DNA of 18,116 bases from CAYNNP01 sp964398215 (GTDB taxonomy: Bacteria; Planctomycetota; Planctomycetia; Pirellulales; Pirellulaceae). The notes under the pieces are model-generated. The model did not search any database, was not told the origin of the DNA, and was given only the letters and a program-made list of their open reading frames with translations. The stretch is from assembly GCA_964398215.1 (NCBI GenBank), contig CAYNNP010000134.1:1-18116 (forward strand). Direction: 5' to 3'. This document shows positions 7,762 through 14,943 of this stretch, piece after piece. A program made the position numbers and the translations under genes. How positions within the stretch are numbered: position 1 is the first letter of the stretch; every line of letters starts with the position of its first letter.

Positions 7762-8172
7762 ATGAGTCGTAAAGACGCAATCAAGAAACTGCATGAAACA
7801 TTGATCCGACGTCGTGACGCGATGAAGCGCGCGCTGATGGGCGATTTGAGTTTGCTGAAAGAACTGCATCAAGAAAAGACAGGGGACTTTTTGGATGCTG
7901 CGGCTGATACGGTTCAAAATGAATTGAACACACAGCTACTGGAAGTCGAAAGTCGTGAACTTCATGCGATTGAAAACGCAATCGTCCGTATCGATCAAGG
8001 AACCTATGGGAATTGCGATGGATGTGACAAATCGATTCCAATCGCGCGTCTCCGCGCTGTTCCCTATGCAACCGATTGTATTAGCTGTCGTCGCAAAGAA
8101 GAACAGAAACGTAAGGGCGGCCGCGTGATGTGGAATCGCATTTACGACAATGTCGAAGCCGACAAGGTGTGA
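7762..8172 (+). CDS. TraR/DksA-family zinc-finger regulator
   Basis: This 136-residue protein is predicted to bind the secondary channel of RNA polymerase and modulate transcription, as DksA does with ppGpp in proteobacteria. The N-terminal half is a helical coiled coil. At its probable tip, D42-F-L-D45-A-A47 matches the DxxDxA pattern functionally important in E. coli DksA. The C-terminal zinc finger is C85-x2-C88 and C106-x2-C109, the four-Cys arrangement of the family, preceded by RIDQGTYGNCDGC. Length is close to DksA (151 in E. coli). It is a single-gene unit, with a long leader upstream and a strong terminator downstream at 8205-8235. Whether it responds to ppGpp or is a DksA paralogue with another role cannot be told from sequence. 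Confidence 0.9.
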   Translation: MSRKDAIKKLHETLIRRRDAMKRALMGDLSLLKELHQEKTGDFLDAAADTVQNELNTQLLEVESRELHAIENAIVRIDQGTYGNCDGCDKSIPIARLRAVPYATDCISCRRKEEQKRKGGRVMWNRIYDNVEADKV

Positions 8173-8204
8173 CCAGAGAGTCCACCAACAAATCGAATGA
8201 CCGC

Positions 8205-8235
8205 AACGGCCGTGTTTGTTACTCGGCCGTTTTTT
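8205..8235 (+). terminator. Rho-independent terminator of the DksA-like gene
   Basis: AACGGCCG at 8205-8212 pairs perfectly with CGGCCGTT at 8224-8231, with an 11-nt loop, and six Ts at 8230-8235 follow. It begins 33 nt past the stop codon at 8170-8172. Confidence 0.85.
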
Positions 8236-8375
8236 AATGTGCTGATAGTTCTGTCTTTAAGGACTGATTGGCTTGAGCATAGGAATGCTAGCGAAAGAAA
8301 AGTCGAGTCCACGTGCGGGCCGATGTGTAGGATACTAAACACCTCCTCCACGGTCTTTTTACACTTCCACTGCCC

Positions 8376-9548
8376 ATGGCTCTTCTTAAAACTCCCACTC
8401 TCTTGGCAATGGTAACTGCGACAGTCTTCGCAGCGTCAAGCCAAGCTCAAGAATCGACACAGCGAATCAAGTTCGACGACAGTCGTTCGATTAGCGTGCG
8501 CAAACCTTCGTTGACTCCCAAGGTCGACTTGAGGAATGAGATTCTTCAAAAACGCGAAGATATGTTTGCGGAGCTCGCAGATGAGTTCAACACATTTGAC
8601 CGATTGGGCAAACTTGTGCGTCGCGTCAGCACACTGGTTAAACCAAGTGTGATGCACATCGAAGCCCACAAGTCGGAATCAAATGGTGGCAAGCAAGAGT
8701 CCTATGACGAGGCTGGTAGTGGTGTCGTGATCCGAATTGATGGAAGCGATTGGGTCCTGACCAATCGTCACGTGATTTTGGGTTCTGATGCTAGTGAAAT
8801 CATGCTTCGCAGCAGTGATGGCCGTGAATTCCGTCCTTCCAAGATCTTGTCAGACGCCAGTACGGATGTCGCAATCATGCGATTGACTGGGCTGGATGTG
8901 CCTGCAGCTAGGATCGGCAATAGCGAACGTATCCAAATTGGCGACTTCGTGATCGCGATTGGCAGCCCATTTGGACTGAGCCACTCGGTCACGTTCGGGA
9001 TTCTCAGTGCCAAAGGTCGCCGTGATTTGTCGCTTGGCGAACAGAGAATTGACCTGCAAGATTTCTTTCAAACCGATGCTGCAATCAATCCGGGCAATAG
9101 TGGTGGCCCGCTGCTAAATCTGCGCGGGGAAGTTGTTGCTTTGAATACGGCAATTGCCAGCAGCAGCGGTGGAAGTGAAGGCATTGGATTTGCGATTCCA
9201 ATCAACATGGCGGTTACAGTCGCCGAACAACTTGTCCGTCACGGTCGGCTTCGTCGTGGATACTTGGGCGTGACTCTCGATCCCGATTTTACGATCTCTA
9301 GCACTCGTCTGAGTACTGAACTGCGTGGCGGAGCTTTGGTAAAGAGCGTTCGCACAGGTTCACCAGCAGCACTTGCTCATCTGCAGCGTGGTGACATTAT
9401 CGTTGAGTTTGATGGGGGACAGGTAGAAAACGACGATCACCTGGTCGCTCGGGTCGGTCTTTCTGAAATCGGCGATTCAATTCCAATGGTCATCTATCGT
9501 CAAGGACGGATGTACCGTAGCGAAGTTGTACTGACCGACATGAACTAG
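8376..9548 (+). CDS. HtrA/Deg-type periplasmic serine protease (S1C)
   Basis: This is an exported trypsin-like protease with one C-terminal PDZ domain, 390 residues. It has a signal peptide (1-25, ending SQA); a helical linker at about 50-90; a protease domain at about 85-285 with catalytic triad His132 (TNRHVI), Asp164 (STDVAIM) and Ser242 (GNSGGP); and a PDZ domain at about 293-386 (RRGYLGV carboxylate-loop region, RGDIIVEFDG). It is probably an envelope quality-control protease or a chaperone-protease of the DegP/DegQ/DegS group. The single PDZ and soluble N-terminus are closest in layout to DegS-like or short HtrA proteins. No Shine-Dalgarno site is visible before the ATG, but the signal peptide begins directly there. 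It converges with the rhomboid gene, only 38 bp away, so the two 3' ends may influence each other. Confidence 0.95.
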   Translation: MALLKTPTLLAMVTATVFAASSQAQESTQRIKFDDSRSISVRKPSLTPKVDLRNEILQKREDMFAELADEFNTFDRLGKLVRRVSTLVKPSVMHIEAHKSESNGGKQESYDEAGSGVVIRIDGSDWVLTNRHVILGSDASEIMLRSSDGREFRPSKILSDASTDVAIMRLTGLDVPAARIGNSERIQIGDFVIAIGSPFGLSHSVTFGILSAKGRRDLSLGEQRIDLQDFFQTDAAINPGNSGGPLLNLRGEVVALNTAIASSSGGSEGIGFAIPINMAVTVAEQLVRHGRLRRGYLGVTLDPDFTISSTRLSTELRGGALVKSVRTGSPAALAHLQRGDIIVEFDGGQVENDDHLVARVGLSEIGDSIPMVIYRQGRMYRSEVVLTDMN

Positions 9549-9553
9549 GCGAA

Positions 9554-9580
9554 TGCCAAAAGTTGGCAACGCACGTTTTT
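9554..9580. terminator. Possible shared terminator between convergent protease genes
   Basis: A perfect 6-bp stem with a 3-nt loop (TGCCAA, AAG, TTGGCA) lies at 9554-9568 in the 38-bp gap, with TTTTT at 9576-9580 on the plus strand. The T-tract starts 7 nt after the stem, so the match to a standard intrinsic terminator is imperfect. Confidence 0.4.
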
Positions 9581-9586
9581 GATCGA

Positions 9587-10594
9587 CTAGGTTTTTCTTG
9601 AACTTGGCTTCACCAATGTGCTGAGGTAGGCGATTAGGATGCCTGTCAAAAGCCCACCAAGGTGACCGCCATTGGCGACGTTTTTAATCAAGGGCGTCAT
9701 GCACAAGAAAAGCCAGCCAAACATAATCATTACGTTTATCCCGCTCATTTGAATCGGGTAGTCGCTGTCCAAGTAGGGTCGTAGCCAGAGAAAACCGAAG
9801 AGTCCAAACACAACGCCGGATGCGCCGATGGATGTAGACCCTGCAAAGCTCTCCAGAAACCGCGGCAACTCACTTGCGGGTGGCAGTAATACCTGAAAGA
9901 AGATCCCCACCACGCCACACACCAGCACCGCGACAACCAAAAAGAATGAGCCGTGCAATCGTTCAATGACGGATCCCAGAGAGTAGATCCACATCATGTT
10001 GAACAATAAGTGAATCTCATTGCCATGCAGGAATGTTGGCGTGATCACGCGCCAGTAGTCACCGTTTTTGATCGACGCATACGAATCACCAGCTGTTGCT
10101 TGCCAGTCGGACGATGAAACGAAACTAAGGTACTCGACAACTACGGCGCGATAGCTCGATTCTTCAGCACTCTGTGATATCTGAAACAAATCGCAAAAGT
10201 GCAATAAGCAACAAATTACAATGATGGCAATCGTGACAGGGATATTGGATTGGCGAACTTCGTGACTTTGAAGACGATTGCCAACAGACGGTGTTCGCTT
10301 GGGCTCGAACTTCTTTTGGTACTTTAGCCGTCGCTGCTCGAGTGCGACACGTTCCTCGCGAATCCGATTAGCGTCTTCTTTGACCTGGTACTTTTGATCA
10401 TCCGGAGATGCTTGGAACTCTTTTAGTTCTTGCCTCGCTTGCTGAACCTGATTCTCTTCGCGAATCCAGATTGCCCATGTCGGTGCACCATCAATGGTGT
10501 CTTCATCGAGATTCGATTCGATAGACTGAGTCGTCAAATAGTCGCGAAAGTTTTCAGCTTGGGAGCGTATTGAAATTGTGCCGATTCGGCGCAT
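9587..10594 (-). CDS. GlpG-like rhomboid intramembrane protease
   Basis: This 335-residue integral membrane serine protease cleaves transmembrane substrates within the bilayer. Residues 1-70 resemble the cytoplasmic N-terminal domain of GlpG. A charged, Arg/Glu/Gln-rich linker follows at about 70-115, then six or so hydrophobic segments from residue 117. Catalytic Ser259 is in GASG (257-260) and His311 in NGGHLGG. H195 and N199 of HLLFNMMW form the usual second-helix H-x-x-x-N motif that stabilises the oxyanion. The protein ends in a short basic tail. No clear ribosome binding site precedes the ATG, and a small hydrophobic ORF overlaps its 5' end by 41 nt, so coupled translation is possible. 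It sits tail to tail with the HtrA gene. The substrate is unknown. Confidence 0.93.
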   Translation of the reverse strand: MRRIGTISIRSQAENFRDYLTTQSIESNLDEDTIDGAPTWAIWIREENQVQQARQELKEFQASPDDQKYQVKEDANRIREERVALEQRRLKYQKKFEPKRTPSVGNRLQSHEVRQSNIPVTIAIIVICCLLHFCDLFQISQSAEESSYRAVVVEYLSFVSSSDWQATAGDSYASIKNGDYWRVITPTFLHGNEIHLLFNMMWIYSLGSVIERLHGSFFLVVAVLVCGVVGIFFQVLLPPASELPRFLESFAGSTSIGASGVVFGLFGFLWLRPYLDSDYPIQMSGINVMIMFGWLFLCMTPLIKNVANGGHLGGLLTGILIAYLSTLVKPSSRKT

Positions 10595-10826
10595 AGCGAG
10601 CTGCCATCGAGGTTGAATTTACCGTTGAAGTGATCAAACATGTTGTACGGGATCCGTTATCCAAAATGCACCCTAGATCGCCCAAATGCGGATCAGAATG
10701 CAACCGAGATGATCGGAATTGGCAAGCTTCCAATGGGCTGTAGATCGATGATGGGGCTGATAAACCCGAAAAACCCAGCAAAAACGGAAGAATGATGAAA
10801 ATCGCGAGCGGGATGCGCCTTGCCAT
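10554..10826 (-). CDS. Small hydrophobic ORF, doubtful and possibly frameshifted
   Basis: The 90-codon frame opens with MARRIPLAIFIILPFLLG, a plausible membrane or signal segment, and has AGGT 6 nt before its ATG. After residue about 19 it becomes Ser/Arg/His-rich and unlike a folded protein. In the +1 frame, the reading after the AAAAA run at 10769-10773 stays hydrophobic (FFGFISPIIDLQP) and stops at 10693-10695, giving a small membrane protein of about 44 residues. So either the gene is a short membrane protein with a one-base error or mutation in the homopolymer, or the ORF is chance. It overlaps the rhomboid start only if the present frame is used. I do not recognise a family. Confidence 0.3.
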   Translation of the reverse strand: MARRIPLAIFIILPFLLGFSGLSAPSSIYSPLEACQFRSSRLHSDPHLGDLGCILDNGSRTTCLITSTVNSTSMAARYAPNRHNFNTLPS

Positions 10827-10927
10827 CGCTTTACCTGGGTGAATAATATGTTAGTGACGATCCTGGCAGATCGTGCTGATCATGACACACAAGAATTGTT
10901 CACCCAACAAACAGGGTTGATAGACAG

Positions 10928-11260
10928 ATGGCAATAACATTGACAGAACGCGCCGCACAAGAAGTCAAGCGTTTTCAAAAGGAGCATGAGTTCGGTGAAG
11001 AAACCGTGCTGCGGATTGGAATCACAGCTGGCGGCTGCAGTGGGTTTGGTTACTCACTGAACTTTGACGAAAGCTTTGATGAAACCAAAGACAGCAAGTA
11101 CGATTGCCACGGCGTCGCTGTGGTTGTTGACAAGAAAAGCGCCCTGTACTTGGATGGAACCACATTGGATTGGCACGAAAGCCTCGAGAAGCAAGGCTTT
11201 ACGTTTGAGAATCCCAACGCCGTGAAGTCTTGCGGTTGTGGAAGCTCCTTCCAAGCGTAA
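10928..11260 (+). CDS. A-type iron-sulfur carrier (IscA/ErpA/HesB family)
   Basis: This 110-residue protein carries and inserts Fe-S clusters into apoproteins. The three conserved cysteines are present: Cys37 in GGCSGF, and Cys102 and Cys104 in the C-terminal SCGCGSSF. Length is typical of the family (about 107-120). No Isc/Suf partners are next to it, so the subtype (IscA, SufA or ErpA) cannot be set from context. A possible AGGG at 10913-10916 lies rather far (11 nt) from the ATG. A strong terminator follows at 11285-11317, so it is likely monocistronic. The divergent minus-strand region upstream (10827-10927) contains no gene. Confidence 0.95.
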   Translation: MAITLTERAAQEVKRFQKEHEFGEETVLRIGITAGGCSGFGYSLNFDESFDETKDSKYDCHGVAVVVDKKSALYLDGTTLDWHESLEKQGFTFENPNAVKSCGCGSSFQA

Positions 11261-11284
11261 TCTTTAACAGATTGCAAACGACTC

Positions 11285-11317
11285 AAACGAGCATCCATGT
11301 TGGTGCTCGTTTTTTTA
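11285..11317 (+). terminator. Rho-independent terminator of the Fe-S carrier gene
   Basis: AAACGAGCA (11285-11293) pairs with TGCTCGTTT (11304-11312), and the run of seven Ts extends from 11310 to 11316. It is 25 nt past the stop codon. In the opposite direction the T-run is too short to serve the converging Dus gene well. Confidence 0.85.
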
Positions 11318-11337
11318 TTGCGCCAAGCGGCGCAGGT

Positions 11338-12408
11338 TCAACATTCTTTCTGAGACTTGTGGACTTCAGGTGGAAGGTATCGACCTGCTGCGTCCTCGGA
11401 ATAGTGTTCGTCAAGCGCTTGTTCAAAATCCTCGCGTGACCGCATCTTTACCAGTGAAGGCCGCACGTCATCATGCTGCGGATGACACTGGGAATATTTA
11501 ATGCAGAACTTGCGCATCACAACTGGCGCTCGGTCCAGACCATAGGTTTCTTCGCAGAGCGTGTAGTGCTCGCGCATCACAGCGGCTTGTTGATGCAAGC
11601 GTGGTGGTGGCGGAAGAGGCTTTCCGTCTGCGAGCGCGGCGGCCTGTTGAAATATCCATGGGTTGCCGATCGCGCCGCGAGCGACCGTGACCCCATCGAT
11701 TCCGGTTTGCGAGATCATTCGCATGCAATCTTGCGCTGAAAACAGATCACCGCTACCCAAGATCTTGATTCGTTCGCCCACATGTTGCTTGACGTCTGTC
11801 AAGAATTCCCAGCGACTCGGGCCGATGTATCGCTGCTTGACCGTTCGCCCATGCACCGTCGCCGCTGACAGGCCTGCGTCGATGGCCCCGTCCAGGATCT
11901 GAAAGAAGTGATCGCGTGATTCCTGTGTGTCATCGATGCCTCTTCGCATTTTGACTGTCACTGGAATCTGATCCGGTACGATGTCTCGTGTCCGACGAAG
12001 GATCTCAATTGCAACGGTGGGCTGTGAAAGATGAAAACCACCTCGGCATCGCCCAAGTACTTTTTTAACGGGGCAACCAAAATTCACATCGATGATGTCA
12101 AAGCCCGCTTCGACCAATTTCAGCGCGCCGGCTGAAAACTGTTCTGGCTCGGCACCCATCAGTTGGCCGCCAACGGGGTGCTCTGTGGGGTGGATATCCA
12201 AAAAGTGTTTTGTTTTTTGGCGTTTGCTAAGAGCCAACAGGAATTGGTCCAGCATCACCTCGCAAATGGTGTACGCTGCCCCATGTTTTCGCGCGATGAC
12301 ACGCATCGGCAAATCGCTGTAGCCCGACAACGCAGCCTGAACGATTGGGAATCCAATCGAAACATTCCCAATTTTCAGCGGTTGCAGGCAAAGTTGTTGT
12401 GAAGTCAC
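11338..12408 (-). CDS. tRNA-dihydrouridine synthase (Dus, DusB-like)
   Basis: This is an FMN-dependent reductase that makes dihydrouridine in the tRNA D-loop using NADPH; it is cytoplasmic and 356 residues long. The N-terminal TIM barrel carries the family hallmarks: PIVQAALSGYSDLPMR near 21-36; the catalytic cysteine Cys112 in DVNFGCPVKKV; the K153 segment VTVKMRRG; HGRTVKQRY at 186-194; and FMN-phosphate loops LGSGDLFS and VARGAIGNPWIF. The C-terminal helical tRNA-binding domain follows from about residue 270. The start is GTG at 12408 without a visible ribosome binding site, and no better in-frame ATG is near. It is convergent with the Fe-S carrier gene and divergent from the aldose epimerase (78 bp between). 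Specificity among DusA/B/C is not certain. Confidence 0.94.
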   Translation of the reverse strand: MTSQQLCLQPLKIGNVSIGFPIVQAALSGYSDLPMRVIARKHGAAYTICEVMLDQFLLALSKRQKTKHFLDIHPTEHPVGGQLMGAEPEQFSAGALKLVEAGFDIIDVNFGCPVKKVLGRCRGGFHLSQPTVAIEILRRTRDIVPDQIPVTVKMRRGIDDTQESRDHFFQILDGAIDAGLSAATVHGRTVKQRYIGPSRWEFLTDVKQHVGERIKILGSGDLFSAQDCMRMISQTGIDGVTVARGAIGNPWIFQQAAALADGKPLPPPPRLHQQAAVMREHYTLCEETYGLDRAPVVMRKFCIKYSQCHPQHDDVRPSLVKMRSREDFEQALDEHYSEDAAGRYLPPEVHKSQKEC

Positions 12409-12486
12409 GCTTGGCTAATCTTCTTTCGGTTCAACAAATATCATCGACAGCTTGTACGGTACACGAAACGGGACAAAAAAGTCATC

Positions 12487-13605
12487 ATGTGGGTTCAATT
12501 CATTTCGTTCTTCGCTGTTATCTTCGCCTCAATTATGGCGAATGTACCTTCATTCGCACAATCATCAATGAAAATCGAATCCAATCCATTTGGCACCGCC
12601 CCAGACGGCCAGGAAGTCACCCGATTCACGCTCATCAATTCTGCTGGCAATCATGTCTCAGTTATGAATTTTGGCGCGACACTGCTTGAAGTCAACGTCC
12701 CTGACCGCAATGGCAACAAAGCAAACGTCAATTATTGCTTTGACAAACTTGATCGTTACGTCAGCGGTCATCCGTACTTTGGCAGCACCGTAGGACGATT
12801 TTGCAACCGAATTGGCAATGCCAGTTTTACGATCGATGACAAGAAGTTTGACTTGACCGTCAATCATGGCAAGCACCAATTGCATGGCGGCAAAAAGAAT
12901 TTCACGTATCAGTATTGGGAGGGTGACAGCTACCAAGCCGAAGGTGTGATCGGAGTACGTTTTCGCTTGCGAAGCCCTGATGGCCAAGAGGGCTTTCCAG
13001 GTACTGTTGATGCGATGGTTGACTACGCATGGAATGAAAAGAACGAACTGAGCATTACGTTTTCTGCATCCACTGATGCGCCGACACATGTCAACCTAAC
13101 CAATCACAGCTACTGGAATCTGGCAGGAGTGGGAAGCGGAACTGCGATGAAGCATGTTGCCACTTTCAACGCGAATCAGATTCTGGACGTGGACGACGAT
13201 TTGATCCCCACAGGCAAACTGAATCCTGTTGAAGGCACTGTTTTTGATTTTCGCAAGCCACGTGCGTTCGGGGAACGAGTTGATCAATTGGCAGCGACCA
13301 AGGGCTACGACCACTGCTACGTTGTCGATGGCGAGCCCGGAAAATTGCGTTTGGCAGCCAAAGTCGTTGACCCTGATTCGGGGCGGACGCTGGAATTAGA
13401 AACGACTCAGCCTGGAATGCAGTTGTATACGGCAAACCATTTACCTGGGAACGAGAACTCGGCCGGCGGCGGAAGCCACGACGCATTCTGTTTGGAAACC
13501 CAGCACTATCCCGATGCTCCCAACAAGCCCTCGTTCCCAAGCACGTTGTTGCGTCCAGGCCAAGTCTTCAAGCAAACGACAGTGCATCGCTTCGGTGTTG
13601 AATAG
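12487..13605 (+). CDS. Exported aldose 1-epimerase (mutarotase, GalM-like)
   Basis: This enzyme interconverts alpha and beta anomers of aldohexoses. It has 372 residues: an N-terminal signal peptide (about 1-25, ending SFA), then the galactose-mutarotase beta-sandwich. Visible motifs are GRFCNRIGNASF (103-114), HQLHGG with His133, the catalytic-acid His207 in NLTNHSYWNL, DHCYVV at 275-280, and the catalytic-base Glu337 in LETQHYPDAPN. Export is notable because classic GalM is cytoplasmic; secreted mutarotases are frequent in bacteria that degrade polysaccharides outside the cytoplasm. No clear Shine-Dalgarno site precedes the ATG. It is a single gene, divergent from Dus and converging on the GNAT gene. 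An in-frame Met28 would remove the signal peptide, but the signal sequence is convincing. Confidence 0.94.
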   Translation: MWVQFISFFAVIFASIMANVPSFAQSSMKIESNPFGTAPDGQEVTRFTLINSAGNHVSVMNFGATLLEVNVPDRNGNKANVNYCFDKLDRYVSGHPYFGSTVGRFCNRIGNASFTIDDKKFDLTVNHGKHQLHGGKKNFTYQYWEGDSYQAEGVIGVRFRLRSPDGQEGFPGTVDAMVDYAWNEKNELSITFSASTDAPTHVNLTNHSYWNLAGVGSGTAMKHVATFNANQILDVDDDLIPTGKLNPVEGTVFDFRKPRAFGERVDQLAATKGYDHCYVVDGEPGKLRLAAKVVDPDSGRTLELETTQPGMQLYTANHLPGNENSAGGGSHDAFCLETQHYPDAPNKPSFPSTLLRPGQVFKQTTVHRFGVE

Positions 13606-13693
13606 ATCGATGCCGAAGTGCAAGAGGCACGCAGATCGACAAACTCGGGTCGGTAACGCTGCTAGAGTAGAAAACAGCGCGGCGTTTTACTAA

Positions 13694-14806
13694 CTACTGA
13701 CTGCTTTGAGCCCACAAGCGGATTGTCTTTCCGAATTGCCAGATCCGCTGTTGCAAAATTGCAGTCGACTTTGGTTTGGCGATGCGAATTTCCATTTGCG
13801 ATTTTTGCTCGCCTCGCCAACTGCGTTTGTAGCTCTCGGCGCCCCGCATCATATCGAAATACGATTTGCCTTCGTTGATCGAATCCTGAATGGCTTTCAC
13901 CATCAGCAATTTGCCAGGTTTTAGTTGAGCGTAGTTGGAGTTCATTCCAGTTTGGTAGTAGAGCCAGCGATCGCTACTGGCGATCGCAAAGTGAGCGGCA
14001 ATGGAAAGTTCGTCGACGACGACAAAGTACAACCTTAAAAGTCCAGCATCCAATAGTTGTGTGGAAGCGTCCCAAAGGAATTCTCCAAAACCAGGTTCGC
14101 GAAAGCAGCCTTCGTCTCCAGTTTGCCCACGCCGAATGTTGTGGAGATCGACAAAGTCGTACCACATGTTTTTTAACTGTGCTTGTGTTTCGATTTTGAT
14201 GATTTCGACGTCACCGCTATCGAGTCTTTTTAGTAGTTGTCGGCATTCGCGTCTGCCGGGTCTTGAGCGCCGCGCAACATATTCATCAAACGTCGCAGGA
14301 AGGTCTATCCCGAAACAACTCAGGCCTTCGCGCTGATCGACGGAACAGCCACGTTGCGACAAGCTGTCTTTCAGTGTCGTCATCATTGGGTCTTCAAAGT
14401 CGACGCCAGTGAATTCGATGTGATTCCATTTGTACTTAAAGCTCTTAGGATTCTGGGCGGAATCCACCAACCATTCGGCAACACGCTCCGCTACTTCGTT
14501 TTCACGTCCTGGCTCGCAAAGTACCGAGAGGTGGTCTGTGCTGACTCTGCCTTCACCCAGAAAGCAGATGGTGCGCCCCATCAACCGCTTGCGTTCAACG
14601 TACCAGGGCGTGAACCCAATGATCTGATCGCCATCGCGGACGACCAAAATCATCAGCGGTTTGCTACGTGCACAGTGCATCGCCCATGTCCCCAGCCACT
14701 CCCAACGAAGCAACGGATTTTCGCCCGCAAGTTCATTCCAGCGCGACTGGTATTCTTTTTGAACGTCAAGAAATGATGTGATGAGCTGAACGGTCAAGTT
14801 TGACAT
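13694..14806 (-). CDS. GNAT-fold acyltransferase, FemAB/BioF2-like (Acetyltransf_6)
   Basis: The 370-residue protein has no signal peptide and is likely cytoplasmic. It shows two GNAT-like halves. The N-terminal part (about 10-120) has NPLLRWEWLGTW and the beta strand LMILVVRDGDQIIGFTPWY. The C-terminal part (about 175-350) has RPGRRECRQLLKRL, LRLYFVVVDELSIAAHFAI, YYQTGMNSNYAQLKPGKLL and the family-typical ending motif YFDMMRGAESYKRSWRG. This matches the BioF2-like/CelD-type acetyltransferase group, whose members are found in polysaccharide or cell-envelope loci, but the acyl donor and acceptor are not known. The ATG start has no good ribosome binding site. It lies 137 bp downstream of the Gfo/Idh/MocA gene on the same strand, with a hairpin between, so co-transcription is uncertain. 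Confidence 0.85.
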   Translation of the reverse strand: MSNLTVQLITSFLDVQKEYQSRWNELAGENPLLRWEWLGTWAMHCARSKPLMILVVRDGDQIIGFTPWYVERKRLMGRTICFLGEGRVSTDHLSVLCEPGRENEVAERVAEWLVDSAQNPKSFKYKWNHIEFTGVDFEDPMMTTLKDSLSQRGCSVDQREGLSCFGIDLPATFDEYVARRSRPGRRECRQLLKRLDSGDVEIIKIETQAQLKNMWYDFVDLHNIRRGQTGDEGCFREPGFGEFLWDASTQLLDAGLLRLYFVVVDELSIAAHFAIASSDRWLYYQTGMNSNYAQLKPGKLLMVKAIQDSINEGKSYFDMMRGAESYKRSWRGEQKSQMEIRIAKPKSTAILQQRIWQFGKTIRLWAQSSQ

Positions 14807-14825
14807 GGATAGGCGCCAATTAGAG

Positions 14826-14835
14826 GGTAGCTACC
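14826..14835. promoter_or_regulatory. 10-bp perfect palindrome upstream of the GNAT gene
   Basis: GGTAGCTACC lies 20 nt upstream of the GNAT start codon. It could be a small operator or a hairpin in the leader, but a 10-bp palindrome of this size can also occur by chance. Confidence 0.25.
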
Positions 14836-14877
14836 TCCAACCATTGGTCACACTCGCCATTGACGCAGTGGCTTGTT

Positions 14878-14928
14878 GGCACAACTCGGCGACAAAATCA
14901 CCGAGGTTGCGATTGAAACAGTTGTGCC
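14878..14928. terminator. Stem-loop between Gfo/Idh/MocA and GNAT genes
   Basis: GGCACAACT (14878-14886) and AGTTGTGCC (14920-14928) form a perfect 9-bp inverted repeat. A competing inner stem, CTCGG (14885-14889) with CCGAG (14901-14905), overlaps the outer left arm. It begins 15 nt past the Gfo/Idh/MocA stop. There is no T-tract on the minus strand, so it may be a Rho-assisted 3' end, an RNA-stabilising hairpin, or a leader element of the GNAT gene. Confidence 0.4.
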
Positions 14929-14943
14929 GGTCAAATCGTTTGG

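Noticed and set aside
8342..8349. CCTCCTCC read as a ribosome binding site before the HtrA gene
   Set aside because: It is the complement of a Shine-Dalgarno sequence on the coding strand, and it lies 26 nt from the start codon; on the minus strand it precedes no credible gene.
13655..13690. Terminator between the aldose epimerase and GNAT genes
   Set aside because: Short dyads (CGCTG with CAGCG, AACGC with GCGTT) are present, but stems are only 5 bp, they compete, and the T-run is only four bases.
14354..14776. 140-codon plus-strand ORF
   Set aside because: It is antisense to the GNAT gene and has no independent support.
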